Part shown: positions 45,385-56,983 of the stretch, piece after piece | How positions within the stretch are numbered: the stretch's first letter is position 1 | Layout of the letters: the number at the start of each line of letters is the position of its first letter | Assembly: GCA_033557465.1 (NCBI GenBank) | Contig: CM066043.1 | Location: 75,112,662 to 75,176,661 of the forward strand | Length of the DNA stretch: 64,000 nt | Direction: 5' to 3' | DNA from: Ichthyophis bannanicus | Lineage: Eukaryota > Chordata > Amphibia > Gymnophiona > Ichthyophiidae | The notes under the pieces: generated by a model | The model's database searches: none | What the model was told of the DNA's origin: nothing | What the model saw: the letters and a program-made list of their open reading frames with translations, nothing else | Program-made: the position numbers and the translations under genes

Positions 45385-45560
45385 CTTCTCCAGGACCAAG
45401 CAGGAAGTCAGTCCTCACATATGGGTGACGTCGGCGCCGACGGAGCCCTCGCAGAGCAATTTTCCCCAGCTTTCACAGAAAGCCTTTGGGAATTGCAGCG
45501 CGCATGCGCGGTCGCCTTCCCGCCCAAGGGTGCCATCTTAGCCAGTCTTCTTTTTTCCGC
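45385..45560 (+). repeat. DIRS-D left inverted terminal repeat
   Basis: The very start is CTTCTCCAG, preceded in the host by a T/C tract, giving a strong-looking 3' splice acceptor. Inside are the palindrome GTCGGCGCCGAC, a perfect GCGCATGCGC (NRF1 consensus, about 45502-45511) and GTGCCATCTT (YY1-like, about 45530-45539). Confidence 0.87.
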
Positions 45561-45786
45561 GGAGCCCTACAGACGTACCCGTCGTGTCCCCGCTAAAAAA
45601 GTTGATTTTCGTGAGTTTTACTCGTTTTTCAATTCGGTTCGACGCCGGTCGTTTTCCTGCCCGGACTCGCGACGCCGTTGCGAGTCCTTCCCTTATTTTT
45701 CAGTTTCTCTGATTTTAGTCAGTTTCGTTTTCGATTTTTCCCTGGCAGCCCGGTCCTTTGACCTTGCAGGGGCCCTTTTTCCCCCG

Positions 45787-47696
45787 ATGGCTGCCAGTGG
45801 TTTCAAGCGGTGTGGTCAGTGTGACAGAAATATGTCACTCACTGACACACACGATAATTGCCTCCGCTGCCTGGGCCCGGATCATGAAGAAATGATCTGT
45901 GGAGCCTGTGGCAAAATGTCCTCCAAAGCGTTGAGGAGTCGGCGGCATCAGCGGGATAGAATCTTCGCTGACCCCAGCCGTACCCGGACCTCGTCGGAGG
46001 CCTCGGCATCCAGAGGCTCCAGCTCTGAACATCGCCGAAGCTCCTCCGACAGGGGTTCTCCCTCCGGAGACCATCGACGGAAGACAAAACCCGCGAGGGC
46101 GGCGTCGGTGGACGCTCCTGGCTCCGCGAGGGCCAGGTCGCATAGCCCCGACGGCCGTCCCGGGTCTTTGGAGAAGGAGCACCTCCCGAAGCGACCTCGC
46201 CTGGAGTCGGAGTTGCCTGCTCGGGTAAGTCCTGTGGTCCTTCTGGACTCGCCTCCGAGAGGTCCGACGTCGGGCCCGACGCCGTCGGGGCCCGAGTCGG
46301 GGGCTGCTGGGTCACCTGAGGTCGGACTCAGGTTGACAGCCTTGGAGAGCAGACTATCTGCCTTCATGGACCAGCAGCGGGCACTGATCGCTAGCCTCGC
46401 TGGCGCCGCTGCCCCGACCGCCGGGACGTCGACGTCTAAGTCGACCCCGGAGACCGAGCCGATCCTCGAGTCCATGCGAACTCGAGTCGATCCTCGGTCG
46501 AGGTCACCCTCGGCCTCCCGTTCGGGACCGAGGTCGTCGCCGCCGACTCCCTTGGCGTCGGGGCAGCCGACGCCTGCCCGAGCCGACCCCACTGATTCCT
46601 CCTCGGAGTCGGTCTGGGAGTCTGAAGAGGAGGAGTCACCTGATTCCTTTCGGACTCGGTGTGTCCCCTCGGACTCACCTGAGTCCGAACCTCGGAAACA
46701 GTCCCCTCCGGAGGATGCCCGGTTCTCGGACTTCGTCAGGGATATGGCCAAGGCTTTGGCCTTCCCGGCGGATCCCGAGGAGGAGCCTCGAGCCGAAGAG
46801 CTCGACGCCCTTCAGTACGACTCTCCCGCCCGGGAGCACTTTACTGTACCGGTGCCTCCCATGCTGGAACGACTACTCTTCCGCATGTGGGAGAGTCCGG
46901 CCTCGTCGCCGGTATTGAGCAAGCGGGTCGATTCCATCTATCGAGTCCGCAAGAGTCCTGGCTTCCAAAAAGCACAGCTACCACACCATTCCATGGTAGT
47001 GGAATCGGCCATGCATCGGCTGAAGAGCCAGAAAATGCACTCCTCGGTGCCCCCTGGCAGGGAGGCCCGTAACCTGGATGGCCTTGGTAAGAAGTGTTTC
47101 CAGGGCTCTATGCTGGCTTGTCGTGTCCAGACCTACCAGCTTTACATGGGCATGTATCTCCGAGACCTGGCTAAAGAGCTAGCCGGATTCTCTGCTGGAC
47201 TGTCCGAGGAACCTTTGCGGAGGTTCCTAGCCTTAACATCTGGTATTCGGGAATGCTCCAAATTCATGTCCCGAGCAGCCTATGATGGCTTTGAAGCATC
47301 GGCTCGTGTGGCCGCAGCCGGCATCGGTGCCCGCCGACAGGCTTGGCTTCAGTCGTCTGACCTTGGGTGCAGGACAAGTTGGTCGATGTCCCCTGCAGAG
47401 GTGAGAACCTCTTTGGCAAGCCCATGGCTGAAAAGGCTGCACAAATCGAGACGGAGACTCTCACCAGGACCAGGCTTTCTAGGAAGACCTCCGCCCCTTC
47501 CCAGAAAAAGAAGGGCTCGGGAAAAAAGTCCTTTTACCCGAGAAAGGCGGCTGCCTACAAACACTACCCCCAATATCAGGCCCCTCCAGCTCCCCAACAG
47601 GGTCAGCAGGCCAAGGGACGGGGTAACGGGTCCCGTAGGCAGCAAGCCCCCAAGCCTGCACCACCAGCCCCTGCTCAGCAGGGTGGGGCTTTTTGA
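45787..47696 (+). pseudogene. DIRS-D Gag, one frameshift near 47362
   Basis: The ATG at 45787 gives MAASGFKRCGQCDRNMSLTD; the frame is open upstream to 45421 but the homologous start is here. The N-terminal domain has C-x2-C, D-T-H-x2-C-x2-CLGPDH and C-x2-C within the first 50 residues, resembling a zinc-binding module. The long middle is Ser/Pro/Arg/Glu-rich. The conserved block (LPHHSMVVESAMHRLKSQK, LDGLGKKCFQGSMLACRVQ) covers roughly 46970-47140. A deletion near 47362 removes the EQW-type residues and shifts the frame; the basic C-terminus is then read at 47367-47696. Total about 635 codons, close to the 616 of B. Confidence 0.85.
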
Positions 47697-49597
47697 CTTC
47701 CTCAGCATAGCCTCTCCCCCTCAGCTGGTCCCTCCCAGCACCGGAGGGCGGCTGGTTCACTTCGCCCACAGGTGGTCCAACATCACTTCAGATGCCTGGG
47801 TGCTTCAAGTCGTGCGAGAAGGATATCTTCTCCACTTCCATCAGGTCCCTCCCTCTTATTTTCCGGGGAACCTCCGCGACTCCCTCTGCACAGGGACTTA
47901 CTCCTTCAGGAGTTAGCAAGTCTTCTTCAGGACCAGGCTGTGGAACCGGTGCCCCACCACCTGAGAGGTCAAGGCTTTTATTCCAGGTATTTCCTAATAC
48001 CAAAAAGGACAGGAGGCCTAAGACCCATCCTGGACTTGCGCAACCTCCTTGTGCGGGAAAAGTTCAAGATGCTTACCCTTGGAATCCTTCTGCCCTACCT
48101 CCAGCAGGGAGATTGGCTATGCTCCTTGGATCTAAAGGATGCCTACACGCACATCCTCATCCACCCAAGCCACCGCCAATACCTAAGGTTTGTGGTGGCC
48201 GGAAATCACTACCAGTACAGAGTGCTGCCCTTTGGCCTGTCCTCCGCACCGCGAGTCTTCACAAAATGTCTCGCGGTGGTGGCGGCCTATCTCAGGCTTC
48301 ACGGCCTCTATGTTTTTCCGTACCTCGACGACTGGCTCATCAGAGCGTCGTCCCCTCCGGCAGTCACCAATGCCACACACCGCACGGTGACTCTTCTGCA
48401 GTACTTGGGCTTTGTCATAAACTTCGCAAAGTCCACTTTGCTCCCCTCACAGGATCTCGAGTTCATCGGCGCAAGACTGCACACTCCTCAGGCTCGAGCT
48501 TTCCTGCCTCTCGACAGGGCTCAACGGCTCATGGACCTAGCCGGCCGTTTTCGCAGCCAGTCCCTGGTCTCCGCCAGGCGCTTCCTGAGATTACTCGGCC
48601 ACATGGCTTCCACCGTCCACGTGACCCCCAATGCTCGCCTGAATATGCGGCCGGCTCAATGGTGCCTTCGCAAACAGTGGCAACAAGCCACCGGCGGCCT
48701 AGCCGACTTAGTGCGCCTCTCCAGTCCGCTGGCCTCTTCCCTACAGTGGTGGCTTCATCGGCCGAACCTGGTGCTCGGAATGCCTTTTCAGTCGCCTCAG
48801 CCGACTCAAGTGCTGACGACCGATGCTTCCCTCCTGGGCTGGGGAGCTCACTGCCAGGGGGATGTACTCAAGGTCTCTGGACCGCGTGAGAATCTGCTCA
48901 ACAGATCAACTTCCTGGAGCTCAGAGCTATTCGTCTGGCGCTCAAGGCTTTCTCCCACCTGACTTCTCACCAGTCCGTCCTTGTCCAGACGGACAATCAA
49001 GTTGCCATGTTCTACGTGAACAAACAGGGCGGCACGGGCTCCTTCCTTCTCTGCCGAGAAGCTCAAAAGCTCTGCTCTTGGGCCGTCAGTCACGGCATTC
49101 TTCTCAAAGCAGTTTATCTCCCAGGCCAGGAGAATTGCCTGGCGGACAAACTCAGCAGGATACTCCAGCCGCACGAGTGGCGTCTGGATCCCTTGGTAGT
49201 CCAGAAACTCTTTCTGAAGTGGGGCCTCCCCACGATGGATCTCTTTGCCAGTCCTCTCAACCGGCAACTTCCTCGCTTCTGCTCGCGTCAGCCACATCCC
49301 CTTCGGGTAGCGGCAGATGCATTTCTGCTCTCATGGTCGGAAAACCTTCTCTATGCTTTTCCTCCCATCCCGCTGGTCTCCCGAAATCTGTTCAAGGTTC
49401 TCCAGGACAAAGCGTCCATGATCCTGGTGGCTCCTCGCTGGCCCAGACAGCCGTGGTTTCCACTCCTGTTGCAATTAGCGGTAGAGGATCCGTTTCCTCT
49501 GGGGTTTCATCCGGATCTCCTAACACAGGATCAGGGGTCTCTGCTACACCCCAACCTCAGATCTCTCAATCTAATGGCCTGGCGGCTGAAAGGGTAG
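47697..49597 (+). pseudogene. DIRS-D reverse transcriptase - RNase H - Dam-like methyltransferase, frameshifted
   Basis: The RT N-terminus (GGRLVHFAHRWSNITSDAWV) lies in the +1 frame relative to the gag end. A shift near 47880 moves to the frame with GFYSRYFLIPKRTGGLRPIL, CSLDLKDAYTHILIHP, LPFGLSSAPRVFTKCLAVVA and YLDDWLI (codons at 48321-48332). RNase H: TTDASLLGWGAH near 48815, a shift near 48870, then FLELRAIRLAL, QTDNQVAMFYVNKQGG. The methyltransferase region reads MDLFASPLNRQLPRF, DAFLLSWSENLLYAFPPIPL and ILVAPRWPRQPWF and stops at 49597. Three residues seen in other copies are missing after DLRN. Confidence 0.88.
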
Positions 49598-50623
49598 TCC
49601 TTGCTCCCCTTCTCCTGCCGGCAGAGGTGGAAGAGGTCGTCCTAGCTTCTCGGCGACCTTCTACCCGCAAATGCTACGCCCTTAAATGGCGTCGTTTTTC
49701 CGTTTGGTGTGTACAGCAGTCTCAGGATCCCTTCTCCTGCTCGGTGTCGGTGATCTTGCAGTACCTGCTCTACCTCTCTAATCTGGGACTTAAGTCCAAC
49801 TCAGTCAAGGTCCACCTCAGTGCTCTGTCAGCACACCATGTGCCGGTGGACAGCAGACCTCTTTCCAGCGACCCTCTTGTAGCACGGTTTCTCCGAGGTC
49901 TCCTTCTACTAAAGCCACCTCTGCGCCCGCCAGCACCTGAATGTGGTTTTACAGCGGATCACCTGTCCGCCTTTTGAACCGATGGCTACTTGTTCTCTGC
50001 GTTTTCTTTCGTGGAAAACCTTATTCCTGATAGCCCTCACTTCCGCTAGACACGTCAGTGAATTGCAGGCCCTCGTGTCTGATCCTCCCTTCACTCGGTT
50101 CTACAAAAATAGGGTAGTCCTACGGACTCACCCAAAATTTCTTCCAAAAGTTGTCTCCCCTTTTCACATCAATCAGGAGGTGGTACTTCCAACCTTCTTT
50201 CCCAGGCCTCACTCCAGCCGAGCTGAACGAGTCCTGCATACCCTGGACTGTAGAAGGGCATTGAACTTCTACCTTGACCGTACGCGGGAGCACCGTAAAG
50301 CTGCTCAGCTTTTTGTGTCTTTTGACCCCAATAAATTGGGGCTCCCGGTCTCCAAGCGTACCCTGTCCATCTGGGTTGCTGACTGTATCGCTTGGGCTTA
50401 TGGGGCAGCCGGACTCTCCTTAGAAAGTCGAGTCACGGCTCATTGTGTTCGGGCGAAGGCTACGTCAGTGGCTTACCTCCGCTCTGTTCCGCTGGCAGAA
50501 ATCTGCCGGGCCGCTACTTGGTCTTCGAGCCAGACTTTTGCGGTCCATTACTGTCTCGAGAGGGAGTCCCGCAGGGACAGTGCTTTCGGACAGGCAGTCC
50601 TCCGAAATCTCTTCGAGGTTTGA
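49540..50623 (+). pseudogene. DIRS-D tyrosine recombinase, one frameshift
   Basis: Overlaps the end of the methyltransferase frame, as is usual in DIRS. The N-terminal half (SNGLAAERVVLAPLL..., SRRPSTRKCYALKWRRFSVW) is read to 49977; after a shift near 49945 the catalytic half is open to the stop at 50621-50623. Catalytic residues: Arg in TSARHVSELQAL (codon near 50048), H-C-V-R (His codon 50441-50443, Arg 50450-50452), Trp in ATWSSSQTF and the nucleophile Tyr in VHYCLERES (codon 50549-50551). All are present, so only the frameshift separates it from an intact enzyme. Confidence 0.88.
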
Positions 50624-50759
50624 GCAACTCCTACCCTCCATCCCGGATGGGGGCTACCGGTGGGTAATAAGTCAGCGAAGATTCCATCCTTCTGTACTGC
50701 CGAGCTCGAGGGAGCTCATTTTTGTGCTTAGGGTCTCCGGTAGCCTTAAGCTTGGGAGT

Positions 50760-50858
50760 CCCATATGTGAGGACTGACTTCCTGCTTGGTCCTGGAGAAA
50801 GCGTAGTTACTCACCTGTAACAGGTGTTCTCCAGGAGCAGCAGGAATCAGTCCTCACA
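50760..50858 (+). repeat. DIRS-D internal complementary region
   Basis: CATATGTGAGGACTGACTTC to CTGGAGAAA complements the left end; GCGTAGTTACTCACCTGTAA and onward complements the right end. The join CTCCAGG...AGCGTAGT corresponds to a circle junction. Confidence 0.87.
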
Positions 50859-50939
50859 ACCCTCCCTCCTCCCCGTGGAGTTGCAATCATCTGCTTAAGT
50901 TTTTTGCAAATTTTTATGCTGTCTTTTAGCTATGTCATC

Positions 50940-51129
50940 AGACTGGCTAAGATGGCACCCTTGGGCGGGAAGGCGACCGCGCATGCGCGCTGCAATTCCC
51001 AAAGGCTTTCTGTGAAAGCTGGGGAAAATTGCTCCGCGAGGGCTCCGTCGGCGCCGACGTCACCCATATGTGAGGACTGATTCCTGCTGCTCCTGGAGAA
51101 CACCTGTTACAGGTGAGTAACTACGCTTT
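50940..51129 (+). repeat. DIRS-D right inverted terminal repeat
   Basis: Contains TAAGATGGCACCCTTGGG (YY1-like AAGATGGC), the NRF1-like GCGCATGCGC, and the core palindrome at 51047-51058. Ends with CAG|GTGAGTAACTACGC (GT at 51113), another donor-like terminus. Confidence 0.87.
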
Positions 51130-51204
51130 CACTTTTTTTATAATCCGTAATCTGGTTTGGTCATGACATCTGATAGGCTTTTGGTCATGGTTCCCCTTTT
51201 TTCT

Positions 51205-51480
51205 TTAGGCCATTTTCAATATGAAAAAATGTCTTTGTTTGATTTCATGTTGTCGGTGTTTCAAGTTTTGTCTGGAATGCAGGCAGATGATGTCTATGCA
51301 TTGCAATGTGTGCCATAGTGTCAGTGCTGATGCCTGGCGACCCAGCCCCTGGGTTTTTTCAGTAAGGTGTGACCAGAAGTAGATTGCCAGGCCTTTCTTC
51401 CATGCGATGAGTTTACAGCTCCTGGTTTGCAAGGTGGTCTCCCATTCAAGTACTGGCCAGGCCCAACCATGCTGCGCATC
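51205..51480 (-). repeat. 5S rRNA-derived SINE (partial)
   Basis: On the minus strand, 51475 down to 51409 reads AGCATGGTTGGGCCTGGCCA, GTACTTGAATGGGAGACCAC, then CCAGGAGCTGTAAAC. This aligns with the 3' half of vertebrate 5S rRNA, including the box C region TGGGAGACC. Below it (51400-51290) is a body with AAAAAACCCAGGGGCTGGGT and CGCCAGGCATCAGCACTGAC, like the conserved GGGTCGCC...CTGAC segment of 5S-headed vertebrate SINEs. The 5' half of 5S is missing, so it is truncated and not a functional 5S gene. Confidence 0.7.
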
Positions 51481-52637
51481 ATAAATCCTGCTGCAAGTGT
51501 CTGGTTAAGGATCATCATGTGTCCCACTGTGGCATCTCTACCAAGTTGTTGCTGAGGATCATCAAAATCCACAAAAATAAACTACAGAATTATTCTTAAA
51601 TGTCTGAAGGAAAAAGTCCAGATCCACTGAATTAACACTGCAAGGACAATTCACAGCTTCCTCTTGGCTGAGAGAGTTCAGTAGTCAAGGATGACATTCT
51701 TTCAGCTTTACTGTTGCAGAACCACAGAATGTCCATCCCATTTTCCAGTCCCCCTCACTCTCATGTCAAGAATGTTGACAGCAAGCTATGTTTGTACGGT
51801 CTTTCTGATCAACCTGGCTAAGGTGATAGATCTTCATTATTTTTCAAGTGGGCTCCAGTGAGATTGGGGCATTGAGAAGCCCTTCTAATAATACAACCAG
51901 CCTGGCTACTTGGCTGCACTCCATATGACGTAACTAAAACACTCTGCTCACCTCTCACTTTTTTTTTCTTGGTTCACATGACAGACTTGTCTCCCCAACA
52001 TGCTTCTTCCTAAAATTCTCTCTCTCCCCAGTTTCTCTCAGCCATATTCTTTTTCCCCAGTACAGACACTCTCCTAATGCCATTCTAATCAGTCAAAACC
52101 CATCACTCTTCTCTCTCAACTTCCATCATCTTGTCCACATCCCTAGCTTGTCTAAGCTAGCTTTCACCCCAGTTTGTTAATCTCTTCTCAGCTGCCCCAG
52201 AAATTTGGCACTAGTACCACCTATGGATAACTGTTATATTTTCTTCTGGCATCATGTGGTGCTCAATGAATCTGAGCCATATTGTGATAAAACTCATCAA
52301 GAGACAGGCAGTGCCAGAAGAAAGTAGAAAAGTTGTTGTGGGAAATAAGAATATGATGTGGGAAGACAGAGCCACCACTGGATTCCTGGCCTTACATTGA
52401 AGAATACTGCTTTATCAGCCTTCCAACACCACATGCCAGAAAAGGTGAATGAGCCCTGCTGCATGCTTAAGAGGTAATTACGCCACTCCAGATCAGATTT
52501 CTAGAGAGCAAAGTTCTTAGAAAATCCACCCAACGTTTTGTTTAATTTTGGTCCAAAAAAACTGGGATTACTTTGTGGAGGAAAATATTTCATTGGATAA
52601 TGGACTGAGTATCCTTCACTTAGGCAGGTTTGACCTA
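51481..52637. other. CSK intron, nothing recognised
   Basis: No ORF or repeat signature found. It ends with the TA target dinucleotide (52636-52637) of the Tc1-like element. Confidence 0.4.
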
Positions 52638-54030
52638 CAGTAGTGGCCAAAAAATTAAGGCAGAGTCCAAAATATCAGAATTTTATTAGAAAAGTACGTG
52701 TTATTGTCACTTTCATGGTCAAAAATAAGAACCAAAGATATATATGTCATTTTCAAAGTTTTATTCAGGAAACAATATATGTGTCAATATTTGATAGGGT
52801 GTCCATGATTTTCAGCACAGCCTGGATTCTTGTAGGCATACTGTTAACTAGCGTTTTACAGTATGCCGGAGTGATTTTGTTGACCCATACATGCTTGAGT
52901 ATGTCCTTTAAATCTGCTTCTGAAGTTGGACGGTGTGCTGCCACCTTTTTCTTCATAAGATTCCAACAGTTTTCAATTACATTGAGATCCGGAGAGTTTG
53001 ATGGCCAACTTGGTAGCAGTTCGATCTTGTTGTCCACGAACCATTTTTTGACTGTTTTTGCAGTGTGGCACGGTGCCGAGTCCTGCTGAAATATAGTTGT
53101 GCCAGAAACATTCATATGTATTTTAACTTTACTATTCAGCACGGATATGTATTTTGCAGCATTTACTCTTTCACCTTTCTCAAAAATGTGCAGGCCACAT
53201 TGTCCATTCGCCGAGATACCACCCGATACCATGACCGATGGTGAGTGTTTAACAGTCTTGATCGTGTACTTCGGATTTAGTCTCTCGCCTGCTGGTCGAC
53301 GGATGTAGTTGTAACCACTCCCACGTACTTGTTGAAATGTACTTTCATCTGTGAACATTACCCTCCCCCACCATTCAGCAGATTTGTCTTTCATCTTGTA
53401 CAAAAACTGTATGCGGGCAGCAATTTGTTTCCTGGTCATCATAGACTTCTTGGCAGGTCTACTGGCCACGAGTTTGAGTTCATCCACAAGCCGTCGTCGG
53501 ACAGATCTGGCACTTATCTTTATTCCTCGATCGTTAGCTAACTGAGCCACACATTGAGATGAGTATGTGGACTAGATGTAATAATGCCTTTGAAGAATTG
53601 GTCATCTCGTCCAGTAGTTATCCGTCTGCGCCCACATTTCGAATGACGTGTACGGCCACCTGATTTCAGAACATTCTGAACTGCACACCTTGATATATGC
53701 AAATGTTTTGCAATAGTACATTGCGAATATCCTTCAGCATGGAGTGTGACAACTTGTCCCTTTACAAAGTCATTAATATCGCACTTTCTACCTATCTTGA
53801 TTGTATATTTCACATGTAACTTTCAATCTTTTTTCCTAGTTGTAAAAATTCAAAACTTCATCCAAAAATCCTACTACAGAGTGTAAGTAAACTAAAATGG
53901 ACGCCAGATGCATGGTGTGACTAATCGCCATGCTTATTAAATAAGTAAGCACATGTGACATCTCCACAGTACATTATTTAACAGTAAATTGTAGAAAAAT
54001 ATACCTGCCTTAATTTTTTGGCCGCTACTG
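52638..54030 (-). mobile_element. Tc1/mariner-type DNA transposon with matched ITRs
   Basis: 1393 bp between TA dinucleotides at 52636-52637 and 54031-54032. The 26-bp ends (CAGTAG(T/C)GGCCAAAAAATT and on to AAGGCAG) are inverted copies with one mismatch. The internal transposase gene is on the minus strand. Element size, TA duplication, ITR and DDE signature all fit Tc1-like elements. The preserved ends mean the copy may still be recognised by an active transposase from elsewhere. Confidence 0.93.
52765..53813 (-). pseudogene. Tc1-like transposase, one frameshift
   Basis: Reads from 53813 downwards. The first frame (91 aa) holds the N-terminal helix-turn-helix DNA-binding part (VVTLHAEGYSQCTIAKHLHI, CAVQNVLKSGG, GRRRITTGRDDQ). 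Near 53550 a one-base shift leads to the 261-aa frame with the second HTH (ISARSVRRRLVDELKL) and the catalytic domain: MFTDESTFQ (first Asp), QQDSAPCHTA (second Asp), SPDLNVIENCWNLMKKKV (Glu, the DD34E-type spacing). The stop is at 52765. The catalytic triad is intact; joining both frames would give about 340 residues, the usual Tc1 size. Confidence 0.9.
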
Positions 54031-54032
54031 TA

Positions 54033-55022
<990 letters not shown>

Positions 55023-55192
55023 TGAGTATCAAGACATGATTTTGTGGTTTTCTTTGGCTGCCCTGTGAAGGTGAGGGGGCTCACTTCCCCTCTAGTATAC
55101 AGTTGACGATTGATGCACCACTGCATGCAAGTTAAGACAATATCTGGGATTTTTTATAATCTCCAGGAACAAGCAGGATGTTGCATGTTTTG

Positions 55193-55443
55193 GTTATGTA
55201 ATTTCTTGATATACCACCCAGGCTGAAGGGCATCAGAGCAGTTTACAAGTACTACAAGCAGGTACTGGATACATTCCCTTGTTCACAAAGGGCTCACAAT
55301 CTACATGTGTACCTGATGCAACGGAGGGTTAAGTGGCTTGCCCAAGGCCACAAGGAGTGCCTATAGCCTGAGATTACTATCCCCAGGTGGGAATCGATCC
55401 TCCGACCTGTGGTACCTTGTCCTAATCACTAGGCCACTCCTCC
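55193..55443 (-). repeat. tRNA-derived SINE, minus strand
   Basis: On the minus strand: head GGAGGAGTGGCCTAGTGATT (A-box-like, 55421-55435 region), GGATCGATTCC (B-box-like, 55390-55400), body CTTGTGGCCTTGGGCAAGCC, and tail GTAAACTGCTCTGATG...GGTGGTATATCAAG. It interrupts the left ITR of DIRS-E. It is RNA-polymerase-III type and presumably mobilised by L2 through the shared tail. Confidence 0.82.
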
Positions 55444-55811
55444 CTCCATATGGATGACATCCCCAACAGCTCACATGGGAGCACTCCCAAGCATCCAATA
55501 AGAAAGCTTTTGGGAACACTACTCTGTGCCTGCCTTCCCAACGTCTCAGTTCTTTGTCTTCCATGGAGTCATTAGGACGCACCGTCCTTTCACTGCTGAA
55601 AACTCTTTTGGTGTCCTTCGGGGTACGTCATGCTTTTTTTGCCTTCCCGTCGACGCTGGTACCATCGAGTTGGACACTGGTTCAGATATTTTTCTTTCTT
55701 TTCATTTTTTTTCTTTTTCTTTTCTAGTGATTCTCACTGCAGTTCTCACCACTGGCCTATGCCTCTAGGCCGCCATAGCCTTTTCTTCACTCTTAAAGAA
55801 TTTTTTCAGGC

Positions 55812-56150
55812 ATGGAAAAGCCAGTCGGTGGTTAAAAAAAAACAAAAAAACAGTACCAAGTGTGCCAGTACCATTTCGGTCACTGACAAACAGGACTAGT
55901 GTGTTTAAAATGCTTGGGTCCTGATCATGAACCCACTTCTTGTCCTTTGTGCCAACAATTGACAAAGAGAGACCTCAAAAACTGAGCCAAGCAGTTTGGA
56001 TTATTGTTTTCCTTGAACTCTGTTTCAGTGGTTTCCACTTCAAGGGCATCAACTTTTTCTCATGGGTCTCAGGCTTCTTCAAAATCCAAACACCAAAGTA
56101 AGTCTAATTCCTTATCGTCCAGTCCAGTCCCGCACCTCAGGGTAGTCGAA
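55812..56150 (+). pseudogene. DIRS-E gag N-terminal fragment
   Basis: The ATG at 55812 gives MEKPVGG and then a stop. In shifted frames the Cys/His domain follows: C-A-S-T-I-S-V-T-D-K-Q-D, CLGPDHEPTSCPLCQQ, then a Ser-rich stretch (SSRASTFSHGSQASSKSKHQ), parallel to B (9720-9990). Truncated by the junction with DIRS-H. Confidence 0.7.
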
Positions 56151-56983
56151 CTCCACCAGCAGCTTGGAGACTGAGCATGTAATTTTCTTGATGACATCAG
56201 TGTATTTAGGTAGCTGACTCCCCCTACCATCCCCTGTATGCTCAGTTTCCAAGCAGGTGATCCCAGACAGTGGACTCACTGAGGGACATCTAAGGAGTAG
56301 GAGTAGTTAGGTTCTTTGATTTAGGATTGCAGTAAGACTTAAATCTCTTTAGATGGGCAGCTGAGTTGGATGGGGCTTTGTTTTTTTGTCCTGAATTGTT
56401 TTTTTGGGCTGGCTGCAGCATAAAGTTAAAAAAAAAAAAAAGTGCCTTTTCACGGCAGTGGGACAGGGGCGCTCTCCCTCCTGGATGAGGAGAACACCGG
56501 TCCCTGTTTCAGAGAGGCCATTTGGCTCCCAAACTTGTTGTCGGTGGTAAATTTGCAGTGGCTCTCTTTTTGATCTCCCTCCTCGGTGCTGAAGCTGGAG
56601 ACAGCGACTGAGCATGAGGCATGGAGTTTTAACGGTGCATCTGAGGGAGATGGTAAACAAGTGGGACATTTCGTCATGATGAGGCGTGGGGAAAGCAGGG
56701 CAGCCCGGCAGTGTGGGAATCTGCCATTTTGTGGGCACAGGCTGCACATTACTGCTAGATATGCAGTCAGGCAGGGGGGGGAGGCCTCTGCGGACATTGG
56801 GCTTGCTCCTCCACATTTTGTTGTTGTTTTTCTTTTATTTAGCTGTTTATTAATTTAACTGTTTTTCATGAGCAGTTTTGTTTTTTATTAGCAAGTCTCT
56901 GGAGTAGCAAGAGAGGAGACAGCAGATTTCATCAGGGAGCTTGAGGGAGTTTTTTCAGGACCTCATTTGCCCCTACACTGGCC

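Larger units (their letters stand above)
45385..51129 (+). mobile_element. DIRS-D: best-preserved full-length group-1 DIRS retrotransposon
   Basis: 5.75 kb with every expected part: left ITR (45385-45560), gag (45787-47696), RT-RNase H-methyltransferase (about 47697-49597), tyrosine recombinase (about 49540-50623), ICR (50760-50858) and right ITR (50940-51129). The ITR core is the palindrome GTCGGCGCCGAC (45430-45441 and 51047-51058), one central dinucleotide different from A and B. The sequence is GC- and CpG-rich against an AT-rich intron, which fits a recent insertion not yet eroded by CpG decay. A few indels break each long ORF. Inserted in CSK sense orientation. Confidence 0.93.

Noticed and set aside
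45948..46751. 267-codon minus-strand ORF opposite DIRS-D gag
   Set aside because: It is the antisense shadow of a GC-rich, Ser/Pro/Arg-rich gag region and shows no domain of its own.
51409..51475. Functional 5S rRNA gene
   Set aside because: Only the 3' half is present and it is mutated and fused to a SINE body.
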